From: Polyporus tsugae
Lineage: Eukaryota > Basidiomycota > Agaricomycetes > Polyporales > Polyporaceae
NCBI GenBank assembly: GCA_024305745.1
Contig: JAHRBS010000002.1
Location: 682,001-746,000 of the forward strand
Length of the DNA stretch: 64,000 nucleotides
Reading direction: 5' to 3'
The notes below the pieces were generated by a model. It did no database searches, was not told where the DNA came from, and saw only the letters and a program-made list of their open reading frames with translations. Position numbers and translations under genes: made by a program. Positions 33,801 to 43,973 of this stretch are shown piece by piece; the first letter of the stretch is position 1; each line of letters begins with the position of its first letter.

Positions 33801-35478
33801 AACACATGCAAGTATTCGTGATAGTGCTTGGGTACAATCTCTTTGATGGGGCGGACTTCCTTCTTCTGGTACTCTTACTCAGCGAGTTGTTGCAAATATG
33901 TGTATGTCGCTGAAGCAAACAGTTGCGGAGCACCATAAAGGTGTTGTCCATCCTTCCATGCATTGAGAAGAGACGTCTCAGTTCCATCCCACCGCGGCAG
34001 GAATCCTGGTGGCCAGGGCCTATCCTCCTCCTTCTCCTCAGTCATCACGGCCGCACACACCCTTCTAACCTTGCTAACCTTCTTTGCCCGTTGAGGACCG
34101 CGGCGCGCCGTAAGCCGTACCTCCGTATCACCTGCTTTGATCTCGACAGGTTCAGAGGTTCTCTGGTTAGCCAGGCATGTCTCTGGACATCTCGACAGGC
34201 GCAGCGAGCCATGTTCCCAGTCTACTTCAGGGTTGTGCTCACATAGCCAGTCCAGGCCGATGATGACATCCTCTTCTCCTATATCCATCACTACAAAGAC
34301 CACCTTCTCCCTGTGGTCTCCGATTGCCATATCCAACACGGCAACCTCTGTGATCGTACCATCACGGTTTTCCGAACTGTCGATGTTGTAAAGAAGAATT
34401 GGCCTTGCCAACTTCCTCGTTGTAACCCTATTCTGTTCTACAAATTGTCTATGTAGGAACTTAGTAGTAGCACTGCTATCTACCATAGCTACAATGTCCT
34501 TATGTCGCTGCTTGCCGATTAACCGTACCGGTATATGAAAGTGTTGACTATCATGATTTACTTCATATACAAATGACGAACCCAGTACAGAAAATCGACT
34601 ATTACTACAAGAACCAGCACGCGCAGCGTCCAATGCAGTTCTAATCAAAAACCCTCTTTCTTATCGACCACCGTAAGGGCGGCGATCTTCTCCTCCATTG
34701 CCTTGAGCTGGGCCTTGAGCGTCGTGAGCTCATCGGTACTGGATGAGGAAGAAGAGGCAGCCCATTGGCCCTCGACCTTGGGCTTTGGGCAGCGCCACGC
34801 GGGATGTCCTTTCTTACCGCAGTTCCAGCACTCTCCGTCGAACTTCTTGCCCAAACCGGAGGCGGCTGCCTTTTCACCCTTCTTCTTCCATCCAAATTGC
34901 TTTGGCCGTTCCTCCTCGCGCATGGCAAGTTGCTGGTCCATCTACAGCGCAACCTTCTGGATCTTGGCGACGTCCGAGATGTTGTGTGCTGTCCTTGCAA
35001 AGGTGTCCTTGATCTTGTAAGAGAGCGCTGTGCGGTACCGTTCGCGCTTGTCCGCGTCACCGAACCTGGTGCAAGCAGCGATGGCATTGAACTGACTGGT
35101 ATAGTCCTTGACAGTGCCAAGTCAATGAGAAGCCTTGCAGAGTTTGGCGAGTTCTGCGACGGCCGCTTCCTCGTCGTTTGCAGTGCAGAAGTGCGCCTTG
35201 AATGACCCTTCAAAGGCCGCAAAGTCCGACCACGCAACATTGCTGCTGGCCACCGTGACAATGTATGGGCCGGCCCACTCAGCAGTGCCACTGGTCAACT
35301 TGTTGAGGATCGTGATCTAGCGGATCTCGTGCACGACACCTTGCGCCTCGAGAAGATCATAGTAGATGCGGGCATTGGCTACAAAGCGAAGCCCTTCCTA
35401 CACGAGCTTTCCATCGTACTCGCGAGGGGCAATTTGAGAGAGGAGTTTGGAAACATCGAAGGGGGCGGGCGTGGCCAT
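30881..35478 (-). pseudogene. gag-pol of Gypsy copy 1, ten in-frame stops
   Basis: This is the exact mirror of 38182-42779. Every stop, motif and frame described there recurs here at position 73660 minus its coordinate, and I see one nucleotide difference near the start of gag (35457 versus 38203, Asp versus Asn). The frame order from 35478 downward is gag with CCHC knuckle, then a -1 shift, then protease-RT-RNase H-integrase-chromodomain. Confidence 0.88.
34648..34654 (-). other. GGGTTTT slippery site at gag/pol junction (copy 1)
   Basis: Read on the minus strand this heptamer immediately precedes the gag TGA, exactly as at 39006-39012 in copy 2. See that entry. Confidence 0.6.
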
Positions 35479-36408
35479 GATGGAAGCGGGTGATGAGGGT
35501 GGAGAGGGACTTGGCACGGGTGAGGGACCTGGCACAGGTGAGGGGCTACTCGGGGTGTTAAGAACAACGGTTTGTGGTGGAGGGGTCCCTGCCGGAGAGG
35601 GTGTGGGTGGGGGGTTGAATGTTTGTCGTGCAATACGGTCACTGGCTAGCGTAAGTGCTTGGCCAAGTGGAATGGATCCCAATGAGGGTGATCCGCTGGG
35701 AGTGGGGATACACCTAGGAGCACGGCTAGGGGGATGTGTGCCTGGTCGGCTGATTGCAGCAGCAGAGGCTGCTCGTGGGAGGCGGTTGGTGGGGACTCTG
35801 GGTCGTGACTGGGTGATGAGATTGTTCTGCTCTGGGGCGGTTGCGACAAAACTGGGATATTGAGACCAGCTTTCCTCGTCCCAGTCAAAGGTGTTTGACC
35901 GGTTGGGGCAGGGTTGTTGTTCGCAGATGTACCACCGTGAGTCTAACTCGTTCCAATGCTGGTCTTTGACCGCGATGACGTGGAAGACATGCCCGTATGT
36001 ACTGCAGCTCGCCAGGTTGTTGGAACTCGCTTCCTATCCAAGGAACAGAGACGGCAGGTGCACAATCCAACACTGTCTGCTCAGCCTCCTTGGCCTATTG
36101 CTGTGTCTTAACCACAAGGGACACGAGCCCAGGGGTGTCCTGCCTTGGCTTTGTTTTGCCGCCTTTCTCTAGCCTCCCATGCCGTGAGGCGGACCACTTC
36201 TGTCAGTGCCGGGGTCTCAGGTTAGGAGCTTTCCGCGCACTGTACCACTGAAAGTGGCAAGCCTCGAGTTGAATCAAGACCACGTCCAATGGTGTGACTA
36301 GAGCGCGCACTACGCTAGGCCAACACAGAGGGTCAAGAGTGCGTACCGTACGAGGGGAATGGGAAAGGGTGTGGGTACGCCGGTGCTCGTGAAGTAGTTT
36401 CGACCTAA

Positions 36409-36852
36409 TGTTACGACTGGCCGTCGAGTAAGGATCAGGGATACATACGAGATGAGCAGGAGCACCGACAAGCACTTGTGCAGCGAGAGCGGAGCAAGGC
36501 TCGATGGTCAGGGCTGGAGACAAGATGTATTGAGTGAGGTAACTAATGAGGGAAATACAGCGAGGCCTACCTGGAGACAAGAGGTGAAAACTGAGGTCTC
36601 CAGGCAGCAAAGTACAGGTCCTTATATACGTATAGAGGACAATGAGAACCTGGGGACAATAGGTAACTATGGACACGGGTGAACAATGGAAACGGAACAA
36701 TAGCGATGATGGACAATAAGGAGCTATTGTGCTGAGGAACAAAGGACAAGATACAATGCAACAGAGAACAATAAGTACAACGTGAGAAGTAGATTGTCCG
36801 AAAGGGGAAACTAAGGCGCTGGTAGCAGGTGTTGAATAGAACGTTCATGACA
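36409..36852 (-). repeat. LTR (5' LTR of Gypsy copy 1)
   Basis: This is a 444-nt LTR, homologous to 30403-30848 but with many C/T and G/A differences. Internal to it the minus strand begins TTAGGTCGAAACTAC, the expected place of the primer-binding site; I cannot name the tRNA. Confidence 0.82.
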
Positions 36853-37555
36853 CGCAAGGGGAATAGGTAGTGGTAGGACAGGGGTTGGTAGCGTGGGTGT
36901 GGGTGCCTGGATGCCGGGTGTGTTGGGCAAAGGTCGGACGTAGGGGACAGATTGAGGCAGAGCCTTGCGACGAGGGACCAGAGGTGCGTGCTCCTGAAGG
37001 CGGTAGCGAAGGTGATCCTCAGCAGAGTCCACAAGTACGCAGGATATCTGGTCCTGGACTGGGAGATGACCGTGCCTCTTGAAGTGGTGACGGATAAACT
37101 CCTGGAGGTCTTGCTCCTTGGAGGGAATGGGGGATGATAAATGTGTATAAAACTCCTGGGGGGAAGAGAGACAGCTGGCTAGTGACTTGGGCACTGAACC
37201 AGGGGCCTAGGTGTGAGATTCTGTCTAATGTCACAGCCGAACGACTGTGCCACAAAACAAACAAAAGGGGGGGCTCACTGATGGAGACACACAGAGGGTG
37301 GCAACAGAAGTAGAGGATAGATTGGCCTGGACTAGAAGGCAGAGGATGGCAGGGGCTGTTAAGCTGCCTACAGATGATGGGGGAATGAACAAGAGACAGA
37401 ATCTAAGGTCTCTGAGCCCACATCACAGCCCTTATATACTATACATGACAGGTGCACAGACCACCTGGCTTCAGGGCAGGCTTGGGTACTGATGGCAGAT
37501 GAGCCGGTCCAAAAGGAGAACAAAGAGGTAAGTACTATTATATAATGATGACCAG
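36853..37555 (-). mobile_element. Fragment of another LTR retroelement (leader plus possible LTR)
   Basis: On the minus strand a Pro-rich leader-like frame (36811-37194) is preceded by a stretch ending GTGACA at 37222 and followed by TTAGAC, similar in layout to the LTR/leader junction of copy 1. A TATA-like TATATAAGG lies inside the presumed LTR. The left side is cut by the copy 1 LTR at 36852, so copy 1 probably inserted into this older element. The right LTR edge is not defined. Confidence 0.4.
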
Positions 37556-38181
37556 TGTCCAGGCTAGAGTCCGGAAATGGGTGAACCTGGGGTTAGGGTT
37601 GGTGGCTGTGACTGCGGTACCAAACGTGGCACGAAAAACCGTGACAGAGTCGTACTTGGAGACTCATTCCTGAGGCAGTCAAAGGTCTCCCACCTCGACT
37701 CATCACCACCGAAGACCAACCAGCCCTTATCCTTGCACACATTGCCAGACCCCCTACACCTACCTTTTGTGACCCCGAACGTCCGCCTCTTCGCCAAGCG
37801 GCAGAAGTTGCAACTAGTAACTCTGCATCTTGTCCTGTGTCCCGCCCTACCTCGCATCCAACCTCTCAACCCCAAAGTCACAAGCTGACCCCCACTGGGA
37901 CTCCGTCTGCATCCCCTCGTCTTGGAGGACTAACCCTCCAGACCACTACCGAGCTTGTTAGACAATGGCTCGCATCCCGCACCTCCAATTCCCCCACCGC
38001 TTCGACCTCAGCACTACCCAAGGTTGAAGCAGAACCCGAGCAAGAGGACTCGAACCCTGCAGTCAAGGAGGAACCCAAAAGAGAAACCGTAGTTCTCAAC
38101 ACCCCGACACCTCCATCCTCACCACCCTTATCGTCCTCCTCCTCTGTGCCCTCATTGCAAGCACTGTCGCCTGCTCCAACC

Positions 38182-41100
38182 ATGGCCACGCCCGCCCCCT
38201 TCAATGTTTCCAAACTCCTCTCTCAAATTGCCCCTCGCGAGTACGATGGAAAGCTCGTGTAGGAAGGGCTTCGCTTTGTAGCCAATGCCCGCATCTACTA
38301 TGATCTTCTCGAGGCGCAAGGTGTCGTGCACGAGATCCGCTAGATCACGATCCTCAACAAGTTGACCAGTGGCACTGCTGAGTGGGCCGGCCCATACATT
38401 GTCACGGTGGCCAGCAGCAATGTTGCGTGGTCGGACTTTGCGGCCTTTGAAGGGTCATTCAAGGCGCACTTCTGCACTGCAAACGACGAGGAAGCGGCCG
38501 TCGCAGAACTCGCCAAACTCTGCAAGGCTTCTCATTGACTTGGCACTGTCAAGGACTATACCAGTCAGTTCAATGCCATCGCTGCTTGCACCAGGTTCGG
38601 TGACGCGGACAAGCGCGAACGGTACCGCACAGCGCTCTCTTACAAGATCAAGGACACCTTTGCAAGGACAGCACACAACATCTCGGACGTCGCCAAGATC
38701 CAGAAGGTTGCGCTGTAGATGGACCAGCAACTTGCCATGCGCGAGGAGGAACGGCCAAAGCAATTTGGATGGAAGAAGAAGGGTGAAAAGGCAGCCGCCT
38801 CCGGTTTGGGCAAGAAGTTCGACGGAGAGTGCTGGAACTGCGGTAAGAAAGGACATCCCGCGTGGCGCTGCCCAAAGCCCAAGGTCGAGGGCCAATGGGC
38901 TGCCTCTTCTTCCTCATCCAGTACCGATGAGCTCACGACGCTCAAGGCCCAGCTCAAGGCAATGGAGGAGAAGATCGCCGCCCTTACGGTGGTCGATAAG
39001 AAAGAGGGTTTTTGATTAGAACTGCATTGGACGCTGCGCGTGCTGGTTCTTGTAGTAATAGTCGATTTTCTGTACTGGGTTCGTCATTTGTATATGAAGT
39101 AAATCATGATAGTCAACACTTTCATATACCGGTACGGTTAATCGGCAAGCAGCGACATAAGGACATTGTAGCTATGGTAGATAGCAGTGCTACTACTAAG
39201 TTCCTACATAGACAATTTGTAGAACAGAATAGGGTTACAACGAGGAAGTTGGCAAGGCCAATTCTTCTTTACAACATCGACAGTTCGGAAAACCGTGATG
39301 GTACGATCACAGAGGTTGCCGTGTTGGATATGGCAATCGGAGACCACAGGGAGAAGGTGGTCTTTGTAGTGATGGATATAGGAGAAGAGGATGTCATCAT
39401 CGGCCTGGACTGGCTATGTGAGCACAACCCTGAAGTAGACTGGGAACATGGCTCGCTGCGCCTGTCGAGATGTCCAGAGACATGCCTGGCTAACCAGAGA
39501 ACCTCTGAACCTGTCGAGATCAAAGCAGGTGATACGGAGGTACGGCTTACGGCGCGCCGCGGTCCTCAACGGGCAAAGAAGGTTAGCAAGGTTAGAAGGG
39601 TGTGTGCGGCCGTGATGACTGAGGAGAAGGAGGAGGATAGGCCCTGGCCACCAGGATTCCTGCCGCGGTGGGATGGAACTGAGACGTCTCTTCTCAATGC
39701 ATGGAAGGATGGACAACACCTTTATGGTGCTCCGCAACTGTTTGCTTCAGCGACATACACATATTTGCAACAACTCGCTGAGTAAGAGTACCAGAAGAAG
39801 GAAGTCCGCCCCATCAAAGAGATTGTACCCAAGCACTATCACGAATACTTGCATGTGTTCTCGAAAGAGGCGTCCAAATGTTTGCCAGAACACGGACCCT
39901 ATGACCATGTGATAGAGCTCGTGCCCGATGCAAAGATGTTCCATTCCCGTGTGTACCCCCTATAGCCCAGCAAACAAGGAGAGCTTGACAAGTTTCTCAC
40001 TGAAAACTTGGCCAAAGGCTATATTCAAGAGTCAAAGTCACCGATGTTGTTGCTGTCCTTCTTTGTCAAGAAGAAGGATGGTAGCCTATGTCCAGTCCAG
40101 GACTATTGGCGACTCAATGAGATCACCATTAAGAACCGTTACCCACTACCATTGGTATCGGATCTGATGGATCGACTCAAGAAGGCCAAGTACTTCACAA
40201 AGCTCAATATTTGCTGGGGGTACAACAATGTGCGGGTTAAGGCCAGCGATGAGTGGAAGGCTGCCTTTGTGACCAATTGAGGGCTGTTTGAGCCGAATGT
40301 TATGTTCTTTGGGCTAGCCAATTCATCCAGCACATTCTCTGCGCTCATGAACGACATCTTCAAGGACCTCATCATACTTGGCAAAGTCACTATCTACCTC
40401 AATGACATCCTCATATTCACTGACAGTCTCGAGAAACACCGCACATTGGTGCGTGAGGTCCTGAAATGTCTTAAGGAGAACGACCTGTTCTGCAAGCCAG
40501 AGAAGTGCGAGTTCAAACAGCCTAAGGTGGAATACCTCAGTGTACTTGTCTCGGAAAACTGCATAGAGATGGACCCAGTGAAGGTGAAGGGTATCGCAGA
40601 TTGGCCTGTCCCTCAGAATGCCACAGATGTACGGAAGTTCCGCAGTTTCACAAACTTCTATTGGCGGTTCATAAAGGACTTTAGTGCCATCTGCAAACCC
40701 TTGGATCGCCTCACGGGCAATGTGCCATGGCAATGGGGAGACAAAGAGCAGTCTGCCTTTGATGAGCTCAAGTGTTGCTTCACCAGAAGCCCTGTCCTGA
40801 CGATCTATGATCCAGACCGCAACACCCGCATTGAAGTCAATGCATCTGGCTTTGCTACAGGAGCGGTTCTGTCTCAGGAGGGAGAAGACGGCAAATGGCA
40901 CCCCATCGCTTTTCACTCCAAGTCAATGAACAACACTGAACGCAACTATGAGATCTATGACAAGGAGATGCTCGCCATCATTCGTGCCCCGCAGGCTTGG
41001 CATCACTATCTCGAGGGTCTCCCCAGTGTGTTCGAGATCCAGTCGGACCACAAGAACCTTGAGTATTGGTGCATAGCACAGAACCTCATGCGCAGGCAGG

Positions 41101-42779
41101 CACGATGGGCTCTCTACCTGTCACGATTCGACTTTGTCATCTCACACAAGCCTGGGACGTCTAATGGTAGGGCCAACGCACTGTCGAGATGGCCCGACCA
41201 CCAGCACGAGGATGCAGATGACAATCTCGGTCGAGTCTTGTTGCAGCCAGAATGATTCCGGGTATTGGCAGCCAAGAGAGGGCACCTATCAGTGGTTCCA
41301 GAGAAGGCACTGCTTCGGCGTATCCGCGAGTGTGGAGAACGCGAACAGGAGGTCGTAGAGGCACTCAGTAAGCTAGACAAGGTTGGACCAGCGCATCTTC
41401 AGAATGACTTGGTGGACTGGAACAGTGAGCAAGGCCTGCTACTGTACCAAGGCAAAGTCTATGTCCCCAAGGACGACGCACTGTGTGCTGAGATTGTACG
41501 CATCCACCACGGCCTCCTGCCTGCTGGACACCCTGGGCAGTTGAAGACATTGGAGTTGGTCACGTGAAACTACTGGTGGCCGGGCATGGCAAAGTTCATT
41601 AAGGATTACGTTGAGACCTGCGACACCTATCGCTGCGGCAAGAGTTCGCATGCCAAACCGCACGGTCCTCTTCAACCAAACAAAATCCCCGATGGCCCGG
41701 GTCAGATCGTGATGTGCGACTTCATCACTGGACTCCCAGATGTGGACGGGTACAACATGCTTCAGCTCATCACTGATCGGCATGGAAAGATGATACATCT
41801 TATTCCTTGCACCGAGGAGATTGACGCAGAAGGAGCTGCTGACAACTTCATCCGAGAACACTTTCGTCTTCATGGGCTGCCATGGAAGATCATCTCTGAT
41901 CGTGGGCCCCAGTTCTCAAGCAAGCTCTTCCACGCCATACTCTAGGGACTCGGCATAGAAAGTGCAATGTCCACAGCCTACCACCCGCAGACAGATGGGC
42001 AATCGGAACGATGGAACCAGGAGATAGAGATGTACCTTCGTATGTTCTGCTCACGGCGCCGCGATGACTGGGTCAAGTGGCTGCCGATTGCAGAGTTCAC
42101 CTTTAACTCGCACCAGCACTCGTCAACGGGTTACTTGCTGTTCTACCTCATGTACGGCTACGAACCCCAGTTCCACATTCCGATGTTGCCTACGGCGGTG
42201 TCTGCAGCTGATGAACACCGGGAGGAGTTGCGGCAGGCGCGAGAGGATGCAACCGCGGCCTTAAGTCTAGCAGCTGAGCGGATGAAGGAGTACTATGATC
42301 GGTATGTCCGTGACGCTCCAGAGTTCAAGGAAGGCCAGAAGGTGTGGCTCGACACGAGGAACTTCCGTGTTTCTGGAGTCTCTCGGAAACTGGTGGATCA
42401 ATACGCTGGCCCGTATCCGGTTGTACGCAAGGTGGGCAATCTGGCTTACGAGCTCAGACTCCCCAAGGACCTTGTAATCCACCCCGTATTCCACATTTCT
42501 CTCCTGCTTCCGCACAAGAAGAGTCGACTCCCCAGTCATCACCCGGCAGAGCCAGCGGCAATTGAGGTGGAGGGGGAGGAAGAGTACAAAGTGGAGGAAG
42601 TGTTGGAGTCACGGCGGTATGGGCGGTGGAAGAAACTGCAGTACCTCGTACACTGGAAGGGTTGGGGCCCTGAACACGACAGCTGGGAGGATGCAGCGGA
42701 CCTTACAAATGCGCCGCAACTTGTGCAGAAATTCCATTCAATGCATGCAGAGGCGCCTGGTCCTCTCAAGAAGACTTAG
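38182..42779 (+). pseudogene. gag-pol of Gypsy copy 2, ten in-frame stops, no indels
   Basis: Gag runs from ATG 38182 to TGA 39013 and contains the CCHC zinc knuckle at 38830-38871 (CWNCGKKGHPAWRC). Pol follows in the -1 frame from 39012 to TAG 42777: protease (VDSSATT where DSGA is expected), RT, RNase H, an integrase with core segments DFITGLP and IISDRGPQFSS and a QTDGQSERWNQE segment, then a chromodomain (LESRRYGRWKKLQYLVHWKGW). Internal stops are TAG 38260, TAG 38341, TGA 38536 and TAG 38716 in gag, and TAA 39783, TAG 39963, TGA 40278, TGA 41253, TGA 41565 and TAG 41943 in pol. Each fits CAG, CAA or CGA with the first base changed to T. RT motif A has LNI for LDI (40206) and motif C has YLND for YxDD (40401), so it would be inactive even without the stops. 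Confidence 0.9.
39006..39012 (+). other. GGGTTTT slippery heptamer for -1 frameshift, gag to pol
   Basis: In the gag frame the codons read GAG GGT TTT TGA, so the heptamer G-GGT-TTT is correctly phased as X-XXY-YYZ directly before the gag stop. Slipping back one base enters the frame that continues without interruption into protease (LIRTALDAARAG). This is a canonical arrangement for programmed -1 frameshifting; a downstream pseudoknot was not tested. Confidence 0.65.
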
Positions 42780-42811
42780 TCGTGAAGGCACGACCCTTAG
42801 GAGGGGGGTAT

Positions 42812-43257
42812 TGTCATGAATGTTCCATTCGGCGCCTGCTACCAGCACCTTAGTTTCCTTTTTCGGATGATCTACTTCTCACATCGTACTTATTGTTCTC
42901 CGTTGCATTGTATCTTGTCCTTCGTTCCTCAGCACAATAGCTCCTTATTGTCTGTCGTCGCTATTGTTCCGTTTCCATTGTTCACCCGTGTCCATAGTTA
43001 CCTATTGTCCCCGGGTTCTCATTGTCCTCTATACGTATATAAGGACCTGTACTTTGCTGCCTGGAGACCTCAGTTTTGACCTCTTGTCTCTAGGTAAGCC
43101 TCACTATATTTCGCTCGTAGACACCTACTTACTCAATACATCTTGTCTCCAGCCCTGACCGTTGAGCCTTGCTCCGCTCTCGCTGCACAAGTGCTTGTTG
43201 ACGCTCCTACCCGTCTCGTATATATCCCTGATCCTTACTCAACGTCCAGTCGTAACA
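42812..43257 (+). repeat. LTR (3' LTR of Gypsy copy 2)
   Basis: This is a 446-nt LTR, TGTCATGAATG to CGTAACA. The preceding GAGGGGGGTAT is a clear polypurine tract. The last 53 nt resemble the LTR at 36409 more than its inverted-repeat partner at 30403. Confidence 0.88.
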
Positions 43258-43973
43258 GTGCGAGAGGGTTTTAAAGTCTGGAGGGGTGAAGACGTGTCAG
43301 TCAACATCCACAAAGACTTTAAAGCAGCGGTCATAGATAAACGCGCTGGCATGGGTTCCCCCTCTGTTGGTGGAGGGCAGGCAGCGACCTTGAAGGTGCG
43401 CCACATCCAGCTCCACCGCTGTGGGTGGCAGGCAGTGGATAATCGCGCCACATCCATCCCACAGGTCATCTGCCATAACGGCGACGAAGGGATTCCAGGT
43501 GAGCTGGGAGCCTCGCAGGTTGCAGCCAGCGATGAGGGGCGCAGTACCTGGGCATCCGCAGGGTTCATAACCTGTTGAACCCGGGGGCAAAGCCCACACC
43601 GGGCAGCAACTCTAGCGGAAGCTCCGCATACTCACCTGGAGGGGTTGTTGAGGCTTTTGAGAGATGATGGTAGTAGAGAGTAAAGAACTGTCTGTATTGG
43701 GGGCTCTGGGGAGCCGGTATATATACTACTAGATTACATAAGAACTGTACAGTAGCATACACGATGCACAGTCGAGCTGTGCGTGATTATCATAGACGAG
43801 GCTATGAGTAATCCGACATATGTGACAACCGGCGCTATGGCGGTGTCACAGCCTAGCGGCTATGTTGGCTAACAGCGCTTGGCAGTGCCGTGCTCAACAA
43901 TGGGAACGAGAGGTAGGCCAATCCAACCGCCTCATATTCTGGGCAACAATCTGCGTAGCCTGTTCAACGCTAC
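43258..43973 (-). mobile_element. Possible fragment of an older LTR retroelement
   Basis: A minus-strand frame (43297-43599) is followed on its 5' side by a stretch ending at a near-palindrome at 43822-43851 (TGTGACA to TGTCACA). A TATATATA motif lies at about 43720. The layout suggests LTR plus leader, cut on the left by the Gypsy LTR at 43257. No coding domain confirms this. Confidence 0.3.

Larger units (their letters stand above)
30456..35479. repeat. Left arm of approximately 5.02 kb inverted repeat
   Basis: This arm pairs with 38181-43204 in reverse orientation. All paired positions sum to 73660, so there is no indel along 5 kb. The spacer (35480-38180) is 2.7 kb and not symmetric. Confidence 0.93.
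30403..36852 (-). mobile_element. Ty3/Gypsy chromovirus, copy 1 (minus), both LTRs present
   Basis: The element reads on the minus strand: 5' LTR 36409-36852, leader, gag, protease, reverse transcriptase, RNase H, integrase, chromodomain, 3' LTR 30403-30848. Integrase before LTR and after RT gives the Ty3/Gypsy order, and the C-terminal chromodomain makes it a chromovirus. LTRs start TG and end CA. The two LTRs differ from each other by many transitions, so the insertion is not young. I find no 5-bp target duplication: TTCAG precedes the left end and CGCAA follows the right end. Its coding part is dead (see the gag-pol entry). Confidence 0.88.
38181..43204. repeat. Right arm of approximately 5.02 kb inverted repeat
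   Basis: This arm is the partner of 30456-35479. It ends on the outer side inside the LTR and on the inner side one base before the gag ATG. Both ends lie within retroelement sequence rather than at element boundaries. Confidence 0.93.
37837..43257 (+). mobile_element. Ty3/Gypsy chromovirus, copy 2 (plus), no 5' LTR found
   Basis: The element reads leader (from about 37837 or earlier), gag, pol and 3' LTR (42812-43257). The leader resembles that of copy 1 only in part: both have TVVLNTP followed by a Pro/Ser-rich stretch, but the rest differs, so the body and leader have different histories. I find no matching 5' LTR between 36853 and 38180. The left boundary is therefore approximate. Confidence 0.8.

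Noticed and set aside
39783..41945. Idea that the repeated stops in pol are read through or edited
   Set aside because: Catalytic residues are also changed in the same mutational direction, so the element is dead; mutation is the simpler explanation.
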